Below are positions 49,621 through 57,605 of a stretch of DNA of 64,000 bases, piece by piece. Origin of the DNA: 34-65-8 sp963529855. GTDB taxonomy: Bacteria > Pseudomonadota > Alphaproteobacteria > Sphingomonadales > Sphingomonadaceae. The notes beneath the pieces were generated by a model. The model saw only the letters and a program-made list of their open reading frames with translations. It made no database searches and was not told the origin of the DNA. A program made the position numbers and the translations under genes. The stretch's first letter is position 1. Every line of letters starts with the position of its first letter. The stretch spans positions 124,001 through 188,000 of the forward strand of contig CAURZK010000001.1 in the NCBI GenBank assembly GCA_963529855.1, given 5' to 3'.

Positions 49621-49803
49621 ACTGGCGCGGCACCCGCGAAAGAGCCCGCCATTCAGGCGGGCCAAGGCGAACGATTCTGACGCGGGAAAACTATTTTTCA
49701 AGGCTTGTTTTATCGCGCGCGGTGACTCACATTCCATCTCGAGGCCGGCGGCACACGCGGCTCTCGGCCCCCGGTGAAACGGCGGGTCTGGCTCACAAGC
49801 GCG

Positions 49804-49817
49804 AAAGGAGGTGATCC
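49804..49817 (+). promoter_or_regulatory. 14-base perfect complement of the 16S rRNA 3' tail
   Basis: AAAGGAGGTGATCC at 49804-49817 is an exact complement of the conserved GGATCACCTCCTTT end of bacterial 16S rRNA, far longer than a usual 4-6 base Shine-Dalgarno. It is one base before the ATG at 49819, with GGAGG 7 bases from the start, the optimal spacing. Confidence 0.75.
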
Positions 49818-49818
49818 G

Positions 49819-49875
49819 ATGTCTCATGGTTCAGCAGAGAGGTCGGCAAGTTTCCGCGCGGAGCATTATCGGTAA
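49819..49875 (+). CDS. 18-residue mini-ORF with a maximal ribosome-binding site
   Basis: ATG at 49819 reads 18 codons, MSHGSAERSASFRAEHYR, and TAA at 49873. The product is short, basic/polar and contains no run of Ile, Leu, Val or any other regulatory residue, so it does not look like a classical attenuator leader peptide for the ilvE gene downstream. It may be a genuine microprotein or the ORF of a small regulatory mRNA. Coding status cannot be decided from sequence alone. Confidence 0.45.
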   Translation: MSHGSAERSASFRAEHYR

Positions 49876-49929
49876 GAATCGCAGACCGATAAAGGCTTCG
49901 TGAGCGGCACTTCCTGGCCGCTGACCATG

Positions 49930-49984
49930 AAAGGGCGTTTCCATCCGCCGAACCCAAATGGCGGGCTGGAAGCGCCCTTTTCAT
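49930..49984 (+). terminator. long intrinsic terminator after the mini-ORF
   Basis: AAAGGGCG-TTTCCA (49930-49943) pairs with TGGAAG-CGCCCTTT (49967-49980) with an inner TCCGCC/GGCGGG stem, and is followed by TTTTC at 49978-49982. This gives a strong Rho-independent terminator that would end a transcript of the mini-ORF before ilvE, making a transcript of about 200 bases plausible. Confidence 0.8.
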
Positions 49985-50066
49985 TCGCTATTCATGGATG
50001 CCGCCACGCTCGTCGCAGGCCGGATCGCATCTTGCCCTGACGCGCCCCTGGCATTAGGCGCGCGGG

Positions 50067-51146
50067 ATGGACTTCCAGACGTTTCCCCACCCCGCCCCGC
50101 TGCCGTCCGAAACGCGTGACGAAGCGCTGGCTAACCCCGGTTTCGGCACGCTGTTTTCCGACCATATGGTCGAGATAGATTATGACGAGGCCAAGGGCGG
50201 CTGGCACCACGCGCAGATCGGCCCGCGCCGTGCGATAGAACTCGATCCGGCAGCAGCGGTCCTGCACTACGCACAGGAAATCTTCGAAGGGCTGAAGGCC
50301 TACCGTCAGGCCGATGGTGGAATCGCGCTGTTCCGGCCGGAGGAAAACGCCCGCCGCTTTAATCGTTCGGCTGAACGGCTGGCCATGCCTGCGTTGCCGG
50401 AAGAACTGTTCCTCGAAGGCATCCGCCGGCTCGTTGCTGCGGACCGCGACTGGTTCCCTTCGGTCGAAGGCGGATCGCTCTACCTGCGCCCGTTCATGAT
50501 CGCGACCGAAGCCTTCCTGGGGGTGCGCCCGGCGAAGCAGTACAAGTTCATGGTCATCGCAAGTCCGGCTGGTAACTACTTCAAATCGGGCGCTCCTGCC
50601 GTCAGTATCTGGATTTCCGACTATACCCGGGCGGCGCCGGGCGGCACCGGTGCAGCCAAGTGCGGCGGAAACTACGCCGCCAGTCTGGTGCCCACGCGCG
50701 AGGCGTTTGCCCGCGGGCACGATCAGGTGCTGTTCCTGGACGCGGCAGAACGTAGATGGGTCGAGGAACTGGGCGGCATGAACCTGTTCTACGTGTTCGA
50801 CGATGGCAGGGTCGTAACCCCGCCCCTGAGCGGGACGATCCTGCCCGGCATCACCCGCGACAGCCTGATGACACTGCTGCGCGAGGAAGGGCTCAACGTG
50901 CGCGAGGAACCCTACAGCATCGACCAATGGCGTGTGGATGCGGCCTCAGGCCGCCTGCTCGAAGTGCTCGCCTGCGGCACTGCGGCGGTGGTGACGCCGG
51001 TTGGCAAAGTCGCGGGGAAAGATGACGAGTTCACGATCGGCAGCGGTGGACCGGGCCAGATAGCCAGCAAGATTCGCCAGAAGCTCGTCGGCATCCAGAC
51101 CGGCGCTGTCGCAGATACCCACGGCTGGGTCACACGGATCGACTGA
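50067..51146 (+). CDS. ilvE: branched-chain amino acid aminotransferase
   Basis: This PLP enzyme (fold type IV) performs the last step of isoleucine, leucine and valine synthesis. The 359 residues show QEIFEGLKAYRQADGGIALF, RPFMIATEAFLGVRPAKQYK and the PLP-binding Lys in GGTGAAKCGGNYAASLVPTR, followed by PLSGTILPGITRDSLMTLLR. The ATG at 50067 is at a normal N-terminus. It forms an operon with trhO (one-base overlap, TGATG). Confidence 0.96.
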   Translation: MDFQTFPHPAPLPSETRDEALANPGFGTLFSDHMVEIDYDEAKGGWHHAQIGPRRAIELDPAAAVLHYAQEIFEGLKAYRQADGGIALFRPEENARRFNRSAERLAMPALPEELFLEGIRRLVAADRDWFPSVEGGSLYLRPFMIATEAFLGVRPAKQYKFMVIASPAGNYFKSGAPAVSIWISDYTRAAPGGTGAAKCGGNYAASLVPTREAFARGHDQVLFLDAAERRWVEELGGMNLFYVFDDGRVVTPPLSGTILPGITRDSLMTLLREEGLNVREEPYSIDQWRVDAASGRLLEVLACGTAAVVTPVGKVAGKDDEFTIGSGGPGQIASKIRQKLVGIQTGAVADTHGWVTRID

Positions 51147-52084
51147 TGAGCGAACCGGTAACGGTTGCCGCGCTTTACCAGTTTACGCGGTTCGACGATC
51201 CAGAGGCGCTGCGTCCGGCTCTGTTCGCCTTGTGCGAGGCACAGGGCATACGTGGCACACTGTTGTTGGCGCGTGAGGGGATCAACGGCACGATTGCCGG
51301 GTCGCCCGAAGGCATCGACGCCGCGCTGGGGCATATCCGCGCCCTGCCGGGATGCGAAGCGCTGGACGTCAAGTTCTCAGCCGCTCCAACAATGCCGTTC
51401 AACCGCATGAAAGTGCGGGTGAAGCGCGAAATCGTCACGATGGGCGAACCCGATGTCGATCCTACGGCGAGTGTCGGCCGTTATGTCGCGCCTGAGGACT
51501 GGAATGCGCTGATTGCCGATCCCGATACGCTGGTGATCGACACGCGCAATGACTACGAGGTCGCGGTCGGTACGTTCGCGGGCGCGGTCGATCCCCAAAC
51601 CGCCAGCTTTCGCGATTTCCCGGCGTGGTTCCGCGCCAATCGCGCCGCACTGATGGCCGGCAAGCGCAAGGTCGCGATGTTTTGTACCGGCGGGATCCGA
51701 TGCGAGAAGTCGACCAGTTTCCTGCGCGGCGAAGGGGTGGACGAAGTCTATCACCTGCAGGGCGGCATCCTAAAGTATCTCGAACAAGTTCCTGAAAACG
51801 AGAGTCAGTGGCAGGGCGAATGCTTCGTGTTCGACGAGCGGGTCGCAGTCGGCCACGGCCTCGCGCCCGGCACGCACAGCCTTTGCCGGGCCTGCCGCCG
51901 CCCACTGAAGGAGGCGGATCGCGCCTCGCCGGAATGGATCGAGGGTGTGCAGTGCGAATTTTGCGCGCATGAGCGCAACGACGAGCAGCGCGCCCGTTAT
52001 GCCGAACGGCACCGGCAGGAAGAGCTGGCGAGGCTCCGCGGCGAGGCCCACGTCGGGGCGAAGTTCCCGCCAGTCGACCCGTGA
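51146..52084 (+). CDS. trhO: tRNA uridine(34) hydroxylase TrhO (rhodanese family)
   Basis: TrhO hydroxylates U34 of certain tRNAs in an oxygen-dependent way, on the path to cmo5U. The 312 residues show an N-terminal acylphosphatase-like domain (LLLAREGINGTIAGSPEGID), a rhodanese domain (VIDTRNDYEVAVGTFAGAVD with catalytic Cys in MFCTGGIRCEKSTSFLRG) and a C-terminal zinc-binding tail (CRACRRPLKEADR...CEFC). Overlap of one base with ilvE and of 4 bases with the following GST gene suggests coupled translation. Confidence 0.94.
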   Translation: MSEPVTVAALYQFTRFDDPEALRPALFALCEAQGIRGTLLLAREGINGTIAGSPEGIDAALGHIRALPGCEALDVKFSAAPTMPFNRMKVRVKREIVTMGEPDVDPTASVGRYVAPEDWNALIADPDTLVIDTRNDYEVAVGTFAGAVDPQTASFRDFPAWFRANRAALMAGKRKVAMFCTGGIRCEKSTSFLRGEGVDEVYHLQGGILKYLEQVPENESQWQGECFVFDERVAVGHGLAPGTHSLCRACRRPLKEADRASPEWIEGVQCEFCAHERNDEQRARYAERHRQEELARLRGEAHVGAKFPPVDP

Positions 52085-52713
52085 CCGGTCCGCCGGTACT
52101 CTACAGTTTCCGCCGCTGCCCTTATGCCATGCGGGCGCGGATGGCGCTTTGGGTCAGCGGCACGCGTTGCGAACTGCGCGAGGTCAAGCTGTCCGACAAG
52201 CCGGCGGAATTGTTGGCCGCCTCGCCCAAGGGCACTGTTCCGGTGCTGGTCCTGCCGGATGGTAGGGTGATAGACGAAAGCCTCGCGATCGTGCGCTGGG
52301 CGCTCGAACGGCATGATCCCAAAGGCTGGCTGGTCGGCGACGATGCAGCGTTGATCGCTACAAACGATGACGGGTTCAAGCACCACCTCGACCGCTACAA
52401 GTATCCCAGCCGCTATCCTGGCAGCGATCCCGATGACCACCGCGGGCAAGGGTTGCTGTTCCTGCGCGGGTTGGAGTCGCGGCTCGAAACCCATTCCTAT
52501 CTGTCGGGCCCGAACCGCACGCTGGCGGATATCGCCATATTCCCGTTCGTTCGGCAATTCGCCCACACCGACCGGTCATGGTTCGAAGCCCAGCCCCTGC
52601 CGCAGTTGAAGGGCTGGCTGGAACGCCACCTCACATCCGATCTGTTCACTGCGGTGATGGCCAAATTCGACCCCTGGAAACCGGGCGATCAACCAGTCCT
52701 CTGGCCGCGCTAG
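52081..52713 (+). CDS. glutathione S-transferase family protein
   Basis: The 210 residues show a thioredoxin-fold N-terminal domain with the motif YSFRRCPYAMRARMAL (a CPYA motif suited to disulfide or dehalogenation chemistry), a SPKGTVPVLVLPDGRVIDES segment that binds glutathione, and an all-helical C-terminal domain (NRTLADIAIFPFVRQFAHTD). The start is GTG at 52081, in a 4-base GTGA overlap with trhO. The convergent LysR gene overlaps its end by 4 bases. Confidence 0.85.
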   Translation: MTGPPVLYSFRRCPYAMRARMALWVSGTRCELREVKLSDKPAELLAASPKGTVPVLVLPDGRVIDESLAIVRWALERHDPKGWLVGDDAALIATNDDGFKHHLDRYKYPSRYPGSDPDDHRGQGLLFLRGLESRLETHSYLSGPNRTLADIAIFPFVRQFAHTDRSWFEAQPLPQLKGWLERHLTSDLFTAVMAKFDPWKPGDQPVLWPR

Positions 52714-53612
52714 CCCGGACACTTCGCCAGCCGCGCCCGGAAGGCATCGATCAGCCAACTGGTGGCGGGACCCAGCCGTGCGTCTCTGCGCCAAAGGGCG
52801 TAGAGGATATAATCTGCACCAGGTTTTTCCGGCAGATCCAGTTCTACTAGCGCTCCGTTCGCGAGATCCGCACGGACCATGTGGCGCGGCATGTTGCCCC
52901 AACCGATCCCCTCGCGCAGCAGCGCATGTTTCGCACCGAGATCCGCGAGCCGCCAGCTTTCCGGGCTGAGGACCGAAAATTCGCGTCCCTGCGTCAAGGG
53001 TGACCGATCGGTGAGGACAAGCTGGAGGTAGCGGCGGCTCTCTCCCGGCTCGACAGCGGCGCGCGCCAGCGGATGACCGGGGGCGGCGACCGGGACCAGT
53101 TCGACCGCGCCAATCGCCTGCCGCTCCAATTCGGGGTGCGCGCCGATTACCGGACCGCCGATCGCCAGCGCTGCCTCGCCTTCGAGCAGGCACGCGGCGA
53201 CCGCCCCCAGCGCCTCCACATTGAGCCGCAGCGCAACCGTGGGGAACATGGTGCGAAAATCGCGCAGGACATTCGCAGTCACGTCGCCCGGCAGCATGAC
53301 GTCGATTGCCAGCGCGAGATCGCTTTCGAGACCCGCGTGCACACTGCGCGCCTTGGCCAGCAGCGCGTCGGCGCGGTCGGCCACAGCGCGCGCTTCAGCC
53401 AGCAGGCCCCTCCCAGCTTCCGTGAGCGCGGGTCGGCGGGACCCTTCCCGGTCGAACAATTCGACGCCGAGTTGCGCCTCCATCTGCGCGATGCCGTAAC
53501 TGACCGCCGAAACCGCCCGGCCCATGCGCTTGGCCGCACGGCCGAAGCTGCCTTCCTCCACCACGGCGAGGAAGATGCGCAGTTGGTCAATACTAGGTTC
53601 GCCCAGTTTCAT
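52710..53612 (-). CDS. LysR-family regulator divergent from pirin
   Basis: The 300-residue protein has an N-terminal HTH (IDQLRIFLAVVEEGSFGRAA and MGRAVSAVSYGIAQMEAQLG) and the LysR co-inducer domain (LRLNVEALGAVAACLLEGEA, GVLVAVPVAAPGHPLARA-like effector region). It is divergent from pirin with a LysR-box-like palindrome between them. Its likely target is therefore the pirin-nitroreductase unit; the effector is unknown. Confidence 0.92.
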   Translation of the reverse strand: MKLGEPSIDQLRIFLAVVEEGSFGRAAKRMGRAVSAVSYGIAQMEAQLGVELFDREGSRRPALTEAGRGLLAEARAVADRADALLAKARSVHAGLESDLALAIDVMLPGDVTANVLRDFRTMFPTVALRLNVEALGAVAACLLEGEAALAIGGPVIGAHPELERQAIGAVELVPVAAPGHPLARAAVEPGESRRYLQLVLTDRSPLTQGREFSVLSPESWRLADLGAKHALLREGIGWGNMPRHMVRADLANGALVELDLPEKPGADYILYALWRRDARLGPATSWLIDAFRARLAKCPG

Positions 53613-53623
53613 CGTTCAGAAAT

Positions 53624-53638
53624 TTCGAACATTACGAA
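53624..53638. promoter_or_regulatory. LysR-box-like palindrome between LysR and pirin genes
   Basis: TTCG (53624-53627) N7 CGAA (53635-53638), within TTCGAACATTACGAA, follows the T-N11-A pattern of LysR binding sites. It lies 12 bases upstream of the LysR start and 73 bases before pirin. Confidence 0.5.
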
Positions 53639-53710
53639 CAATCTTATCGCAGTTTTTCGTTTGCACGGCCAGCGCTATCTCCGCGTTCAAGACAGCAAAG
53701 GAGATTTCTC

Positions 53711-54412
53711 ATGATCGAACTCCGCCCCTTCGCTACGCTTGGCGCCGCCGACCACGGCTGGCTCGACGCGCGTCACCATTTCTCGTTCGCCAGCTATCAC
53801 GATCCGGCGCGCGTCCACTGGGGTGCGCTGCGCGTGTGGAACGACGATCGCATCGCAGCGAAGAGCGGCTTTCCCCCTCACCCGCACAGCGACATGGAGA
53901 TCATAACCTATGTCCGCACGGGCGCGATCACGCACCGTGACAGCATGGGCAACGAAGGCCGCACCGAAGCGGGCGACGTACAAGTGATGAGCGCGGGCAA
54001 CGGTGTTACCCACAGCGAGTTCAATCTCGAGGACGAAACAACCACGCTGTTCCAGATCTGGATCATTCCCGACCAGCGCGGGGGAGAGCCAAGCTGGGGC
54101 GCGGCCAAATTCCCCAAGGGCGACCGTTCGGGCCGCTTCGTGCCCCTCGCCAGCGGTCATGCCGACGACGAGGATGCGCTGTCGATCCGTGCCGACGCTC
54201 GCGTGCTGGGTGCGACGCTGAAGGCAGGCGAAAGCGTTACCTACGAACCCGCCGCTGCCAGCCGCCACCTCTATCTCGTCCCCGCCACGGGCAAGGTGCG
54301 GGTCGAGGATGTCGAGGCGAACGCCCGGGACGGCGTCGCCATTACCAAACGCGACAGCGTGACCATTACCGCGATCGAGGATGCGGAACTCGTCCTCGTC
54401 GATGCAGCCTGA
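53711..54412 (+). CDS. pirin-family bicupin protein
   Basis: The 233 residues match pirin: the N-terminal cupin metal site FPPHPHSDMEIITYV (His-His) followed by HSEFN (His and Glu) and the glycine-rich TGAITHRDSMGNEG, and a second, more degenerate cupin repeat. Some pirins are quercetinases or redox regulators, so the precise function is open. The LysR gene is divergent. The next gene (nitroreductase) follows 16 bases later. Confidence 0.9.
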   Translation: MIELRPFATLGAADHGWLDARHHFSFASYHDPARVHWGALRVWNDDRIAAKSGFPPHPHSDMEIITYVRTGAITHRDSMGNEGRTEAGDVQVMSAGNGVTHSEFNLEDETTTLFQIWIIPDQRGGEPSWGAAKFPKGDRSGRFVPLASGHADDEDALSIRADARVLGATLKAGESVTYEPAAASRHLYLVPATGKVRVEDVEANARDGVAITKRDSVTITAIEDAELVLVDAA

Positions 54413-54428
54413 AATCCGGAGAACATTA

Positions 54429-55004
54429 ATGACCGAACGCACCGCCAATCCGCGCATCCTGCCTCTCATCCGCGACCGGTGGAGTCCGCGCAGCTTCGAT
54501 GCCAGCGCGATGCCGGCCGAGGACCTGGAGACAATCCTGGAGGCGGCTGGTCTTGCCCCTTCGGCCTACAACGTCCAGCCGTGGACATTCCTCTATGCTC
54601 ATCGCGGGGATGAAAACTGGGACACGTTCCTGTCGCTTCTGGTGGAATTCAATCAAGGCTGGGCCAAGGACGCGTCTGTTCTGCTGTACGTTGTTTCTGA
54701 CGTGAAGATGCGGGGCGAGCAGATATCGGACAATCACAGCCACAGCTTCGATGCGGGCGCTGCCTGGCAGAACCTGGCATTGCAGGCCTGGCACATGGGC
54801 TATGCCGCGCACGGCATGACCGGCGTTGATTTTGCCGGAGCCGCCGCCGCGCTGAACCTTCCCGAGGATCACCGGATCGAGGCGGCAATCGCTTTGGGCC
54901 GCCCCGCCCCGGCGGAACGACTGCCCGAATTCCTGAAAGAGCGGGAGATCAAGTCCGCTCGCAAGCCAGTGACGCAAATCATGCAAGCGGGTCCGTTTGC
55001 CTGA
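54429..55004 (+). CDS. nitroreductase-family protein
   Basis: The 191-residue protein shows the FMN nitroreductase pattern: LIRDRWSPRSFDASAMPAED, LEAAGLAPSAYNVQPWTFLY (FMN-phosphate and loop residues), DAGAAWQNLALQAWHMGYAA and a C-terminal LGRPAPAERLPEFLKE segment. These enzymes reduce quinones, nitro compounds or other acceptors using NAD(P)H. The ATG at 54429 is used; the frame is open to 54381 but overlaps the pirin end. Co-transcribed with pirin, possibly under the divergent LysR. Confidence 0.88.
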   Translation: MTERTANPRILPLIRDRWSPRSFDASAMPAEDLETILEAAGLAPSAYNVQPWTFLYAHRGDENWDTFLSLLVEFNQGWAKDASVLLYVVSDVKMRGEQISDNHSHSFDAGAAWQNLALQAWHMGYAAHGMTGVDFAGAAAALNLPEDHRIEAAIALGRPAPAERLPEFLKEREIKSARKPVTQIMQAGPFA

Positions 55005-55038
55005 AACGTGCGATATGCGCCGGCAACCTGCCCCGGGG

Positions 55039-57099
55039 TCAGCTGGGCAGGTTGTCGCGCAGTTCGGCAAGCCAGACGTCGGCCACCGCATCGCTCGGCG
55101 CGCGCCAGTCGCCGCGGGGTGATAACGCGCCGCCTGCACTGACTTTGGGCCCGTTCGGCACTGCGCTACGTTTGAACTGGCTGGTGGCAAAGAACCGCCG
55201 CAGGAATTTCTCCAGCCAAAACGTGATAGCCGCCAGATCGTAACTGTTGCGGCCGTTTTCAGGAAATCCTTCAGGCCAGCGGCCTTCTTTCGCATCGCGC
55301 CAAGCATGCCATGCGAGGAATGCGACATGGCTCGGCGTGTGCCCCCAGCGCACGACGTGGTGGAGGAAGAAGTCGTTCAATTCGTAGGGGCCAACGGCCG
55401 CCTCGGTGCTCTGCATAGCGCCATCGGCGTCGGGCGGGACCAACTCGGGCGAAATCTCGGTATCGAGCACCGAAAGGAGCACTGCACCGGTACTCTCGTC
55501 GAACTGCCCGGTCGTTGCGGCCCAGCGGATCAAGTACTGGATCAGCGTCTTGGGAACCCCGCCGTTCACGTTGTAATGGCTCATGTGGTCGCCCACGCCG
55601 TAAGTGCACCAGCCAAGCGCCAGCTCGCTCATGTCGCCGGTGCCAACGACCCACCCGCCGTGCTGCCCGGCAAGGCGGAACAGATAATCCGTGCGCAAGC
55701 CCGCCTGCACGTTTTCGAACGTCGTGTCGTAAACGGGCTCACCGCCGGCGAAGGCGTGTCCGATGTTTTCCAGCATCAGCCGCGCGGTCGGCTTGATGTC
55801 TATTTCTTCGGCAATCACCCCGATCGCTTCCATCAGCTTCCACGCATTGGACTTGGTCCCTTCGGAGGTCGCAAAGCCGGGCATAGTGTAGCCGCGAATG
55901 GTCGAGCGCGGCAGGCCCATCGCATCGCAGGCCTTGGCCGCGACGATCAGCGCGTGGGTCGAATCGAGCCCGCCCGAAACACCGATCACCAGCGATTTTG
56001 GCTGGGTCGCTTCCATGCGGCGGATCAGCCCCGACACCTGGATGTTGAACGCTTCGTAGCAATCCTCGTCCAGCTTATCGCGCCGGTTCGGAACGAACGG
56101 GAAACGCCGGATCTGGCGTTCGAGGCCGCTGTCGCCAGGCGCCGGGCGGTGGTCGAAAGCGATGCGGCGGTACCAGTCTTCCGGCCGGCCATCCGCCTCC
56201 GCGCCATCGTTGAAGGTTCCCATGCGCATCCGGTCGTTCAGGATGCGCACGCAATCCACATCGGCCACGCACAGCTCCGGCGCGAGATCGAAGCGGGTGC
56301 TTTCGACCAGCAGGTCGCCAAGCTCGTAGATCATCCCCTGCCCGTCCCATGCGAGATCCGTGGTGCTCTCGCCGTCGCCGCTCGCCGAATAGGCATAAGC
56401 GCAAACCGCGCGCGAGGACTGCGCCCGGCACAGCAGGTGTCGCTCGTCGGACTTGCCGATGACGATGTTTGATGCCGAAAGGTTGAGGATCACTGTCGCG
56501 CCGGCAAGCGCCGCGTGCGTACTCGGCGGGATGGGAGCCCAGTAATCCTCGCAGATTTCGATGCCGAACACGAAGCCTGGAATTGTCGGATGAGTGAACA
56601 GCAGGTCGATGCCGAAGGGCACTTCGTTTCCACGAAGCGTCAGGGTCAGTCCGACGCAATCGCGCCCATGCGCAAACCAGCGCTTCTCATAATATTCGCG
56701 GTAATTCGGCAGGAAACTCTTGGGTACGACGCCGAGAACCTCACCCCGGCAGATTGCAACCGCGCAGTTGTAGATGCGCCCGTTGCGCCGAAGGGGCGCG
56801 CCCACGACTAGCACGGTGGCCAATTCCACGCTCGCATCTATAATTCGTGCCAGTTCCGCCTCGACCGCGTCGAGCAATGCAGCCTGCAAGTGAAGGTCGT
56901 CGATGGCATAGGCCGACAGACACAATTCAGGATAGAGCAACAGGTCGACCTGCCGGGCCGATGCCTTGCGCGCTTCTTCGATAACGCTGGCGGCGTTGCC
57001 CGCGACATCGGCGGGGCGCACGCGCGGGGTGCTGGTGGCCACGCGCACGAACCCATGCGTGCGGCGATCGAAGAACGGGTGGTTAGCGTGCTTGGTCAT
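55039..57099 (-). CDS. nadE: glutamine-dependent NAD+ synthase
   Basis: It converts nicotinic acid adenine dinucleotide to NAD+ using glutamine and ATP. The 686 residues hold an N-terminal nitrilase-type glutaminase domain (catalytic Lys region VPKSFLPNYREYYEKRWF and Cys in VFGIEICEDYWAPIPP) and a C-terminal synthetase domain with the P-loop VIGVSGGLDSTHALIV and the TGDMSELALGWCTYGVGDH ribose/AMP region. Length fits the two-domain glutamine form. Its start overlaps the pncC end by 17 bases. Confidence 0.96.
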   Translation of the reverse strand: MTKHANHPFFDRRTHGFVRVATSTPRVRPADVAGNAASVIEEARKASARQVDLLLYPELCLSAYAIDDLHLQAALLDAVEAELARIIDASVELATVLVVGAPLRRNGRIYNCAVAICRGEVLGVVPKSFLPNYREYYEKRWFAHGRDCVGLTLTLRGNEVPFGIDLLFTHPTIPGFVFGIEICEDYWAPIPPSTHAALAGATVILNLSASNIVIGKSDERHLLCRAQSSRAVCAYAYSASGDGESTTDLAWDGQGMIYELGDLLVESTRFDLAPELCVADVDCVRILNDRMRMGTFNDGAEADGRPEDWYRRIAFDHRPAPGDSGLERQIRRFPFVPNRRDKLDEDCYEAFNIQVSGLIRRMEATQPKSLVIGVSGGLDSTHALIVAAKACDAMGLPRSTIRGYTMPGFATSEGTKSNAWKLMEAIGVIAEEIDIKPTARLMLENIGHAFAGGEPVYDTTFENVQAGLRTDYLFRLAGQHGGWVVGTGDMSELALGWCTYGVGDHMSHYNVNGGVPKTLIQYLIRWAATTGQFDESTGAVLLSVLDTEISPELVPPDADGAMQSTEAAVGPYELNDFFLHHVVRWGHTPSHVAFLAWHAWRDAKEGRWPEGFPENGRNSYDLAAITFWLEKFLRRFFATSQFKRSAVPNGPKVSAGGALSPRGDWRAPSDAVADVWLAELRDNLPS

Positions 57100-57604
57100 T
57101 GGCGAGCGCGTTGTTCATCATCGAAAGCGCGACTTCAAGCGCCGCGATGCGAACGTTGTCGCGCCCGATCGTCCCGAAATGCTCCTCCCTGTGCCATTCC
57201 TGCCCGCCGCGCATGGCAACGGCGAGATGCACCAGCCCTTCCTCGTCGCCGTCGCCGCCCGGTCCCGCGAAACCGGTTATCGAAGCTGTGAGATCGGCAC
57301 CAGACCCTCCCAATGCGCATCGGGCCATCGCCAAGGCGACTTCGCGGCTGACTGCACCGCAGCGTGCGATCAGACCGTGGTCGACGCCCAGCAGCTCGCA
57401 TTTCGCTTCCTCCGAGTAGGTCACGAAGCCGCGATCGAACACGTGGCCGTAACCTTCGACATCTGTCAGCACCGCCGCCAGCAGGCCGCCGGTGCAGCTT
57501 TCTGCCACGGCCAGCTTGATCTCCGTATCGCTGGCCAGCTTGAGCAGATCGCGCGCCGAATGGGCGATGCGCGGAGGGAGGACAGGCAGTGCCGCGTCGC
57601 TCAT
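57083..57604 (-). CDS. pncC: CinA C-terminal domain / nicotinamide-nucleotide amidohydrolase
   Basis: PncC hydrolyses nicotinamide mononucleotide to nicotinate mononucleotide, recycling pyridine nucleotides. The 173 residues show LAVAESCTGGLLAAVLTDVE (the C-terminal CinA signature), YSEEAKCELLGVDHGLIARC and TASITGFAGPGGDGDEEGLV. The ATG at 57604 gives MSDAALPV; an in-frame extension to 57676 is rejected. Its 17-base overlap with nadE couples two NAD-metabolism enzymes. Confidence 0.93.
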   Translation of the reverse strand: MSDAALPVLPPRIAHSARDLLKLASDTEIKLAVAESCTGGLLAAVLTDVEGYGHVFDRGFVTYSEEAKCELLGVDHGLIARCGAVSREVALAMARCALGGSGADLTASITGFAGPGGDGDEEGLVHLAVAMRGGQEWHREEHFGTIGRDNVRIAALEVALSMMNNALANDQAR

Positions 57605-57605
57605 G

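Larger units (their letters stand above)
49621..50066 (+). other. 446-base intergenic region upstream of ilvE
   Basis: This gap between the lipoprotein gene and ilvE holds the mini-ORF with its extended ribosome-binding site and the intrinsic terminator described below. Upstream of the mini-ORF there is an A/T-rich stretch (49688-49713, ACTATTTTTCAAGGCTTGTT and on). No clear promoter was recognised there. Confidence 0.6.

Noticed and set aside
49804..49817. Fragment of a 16S rRNA gene on the minus strand
   Set aside because: Only the final 14 bases match; upstream and downstream sequence does not continue into 16S rRNA, so it is an SD-like element rather than a gene remnant.
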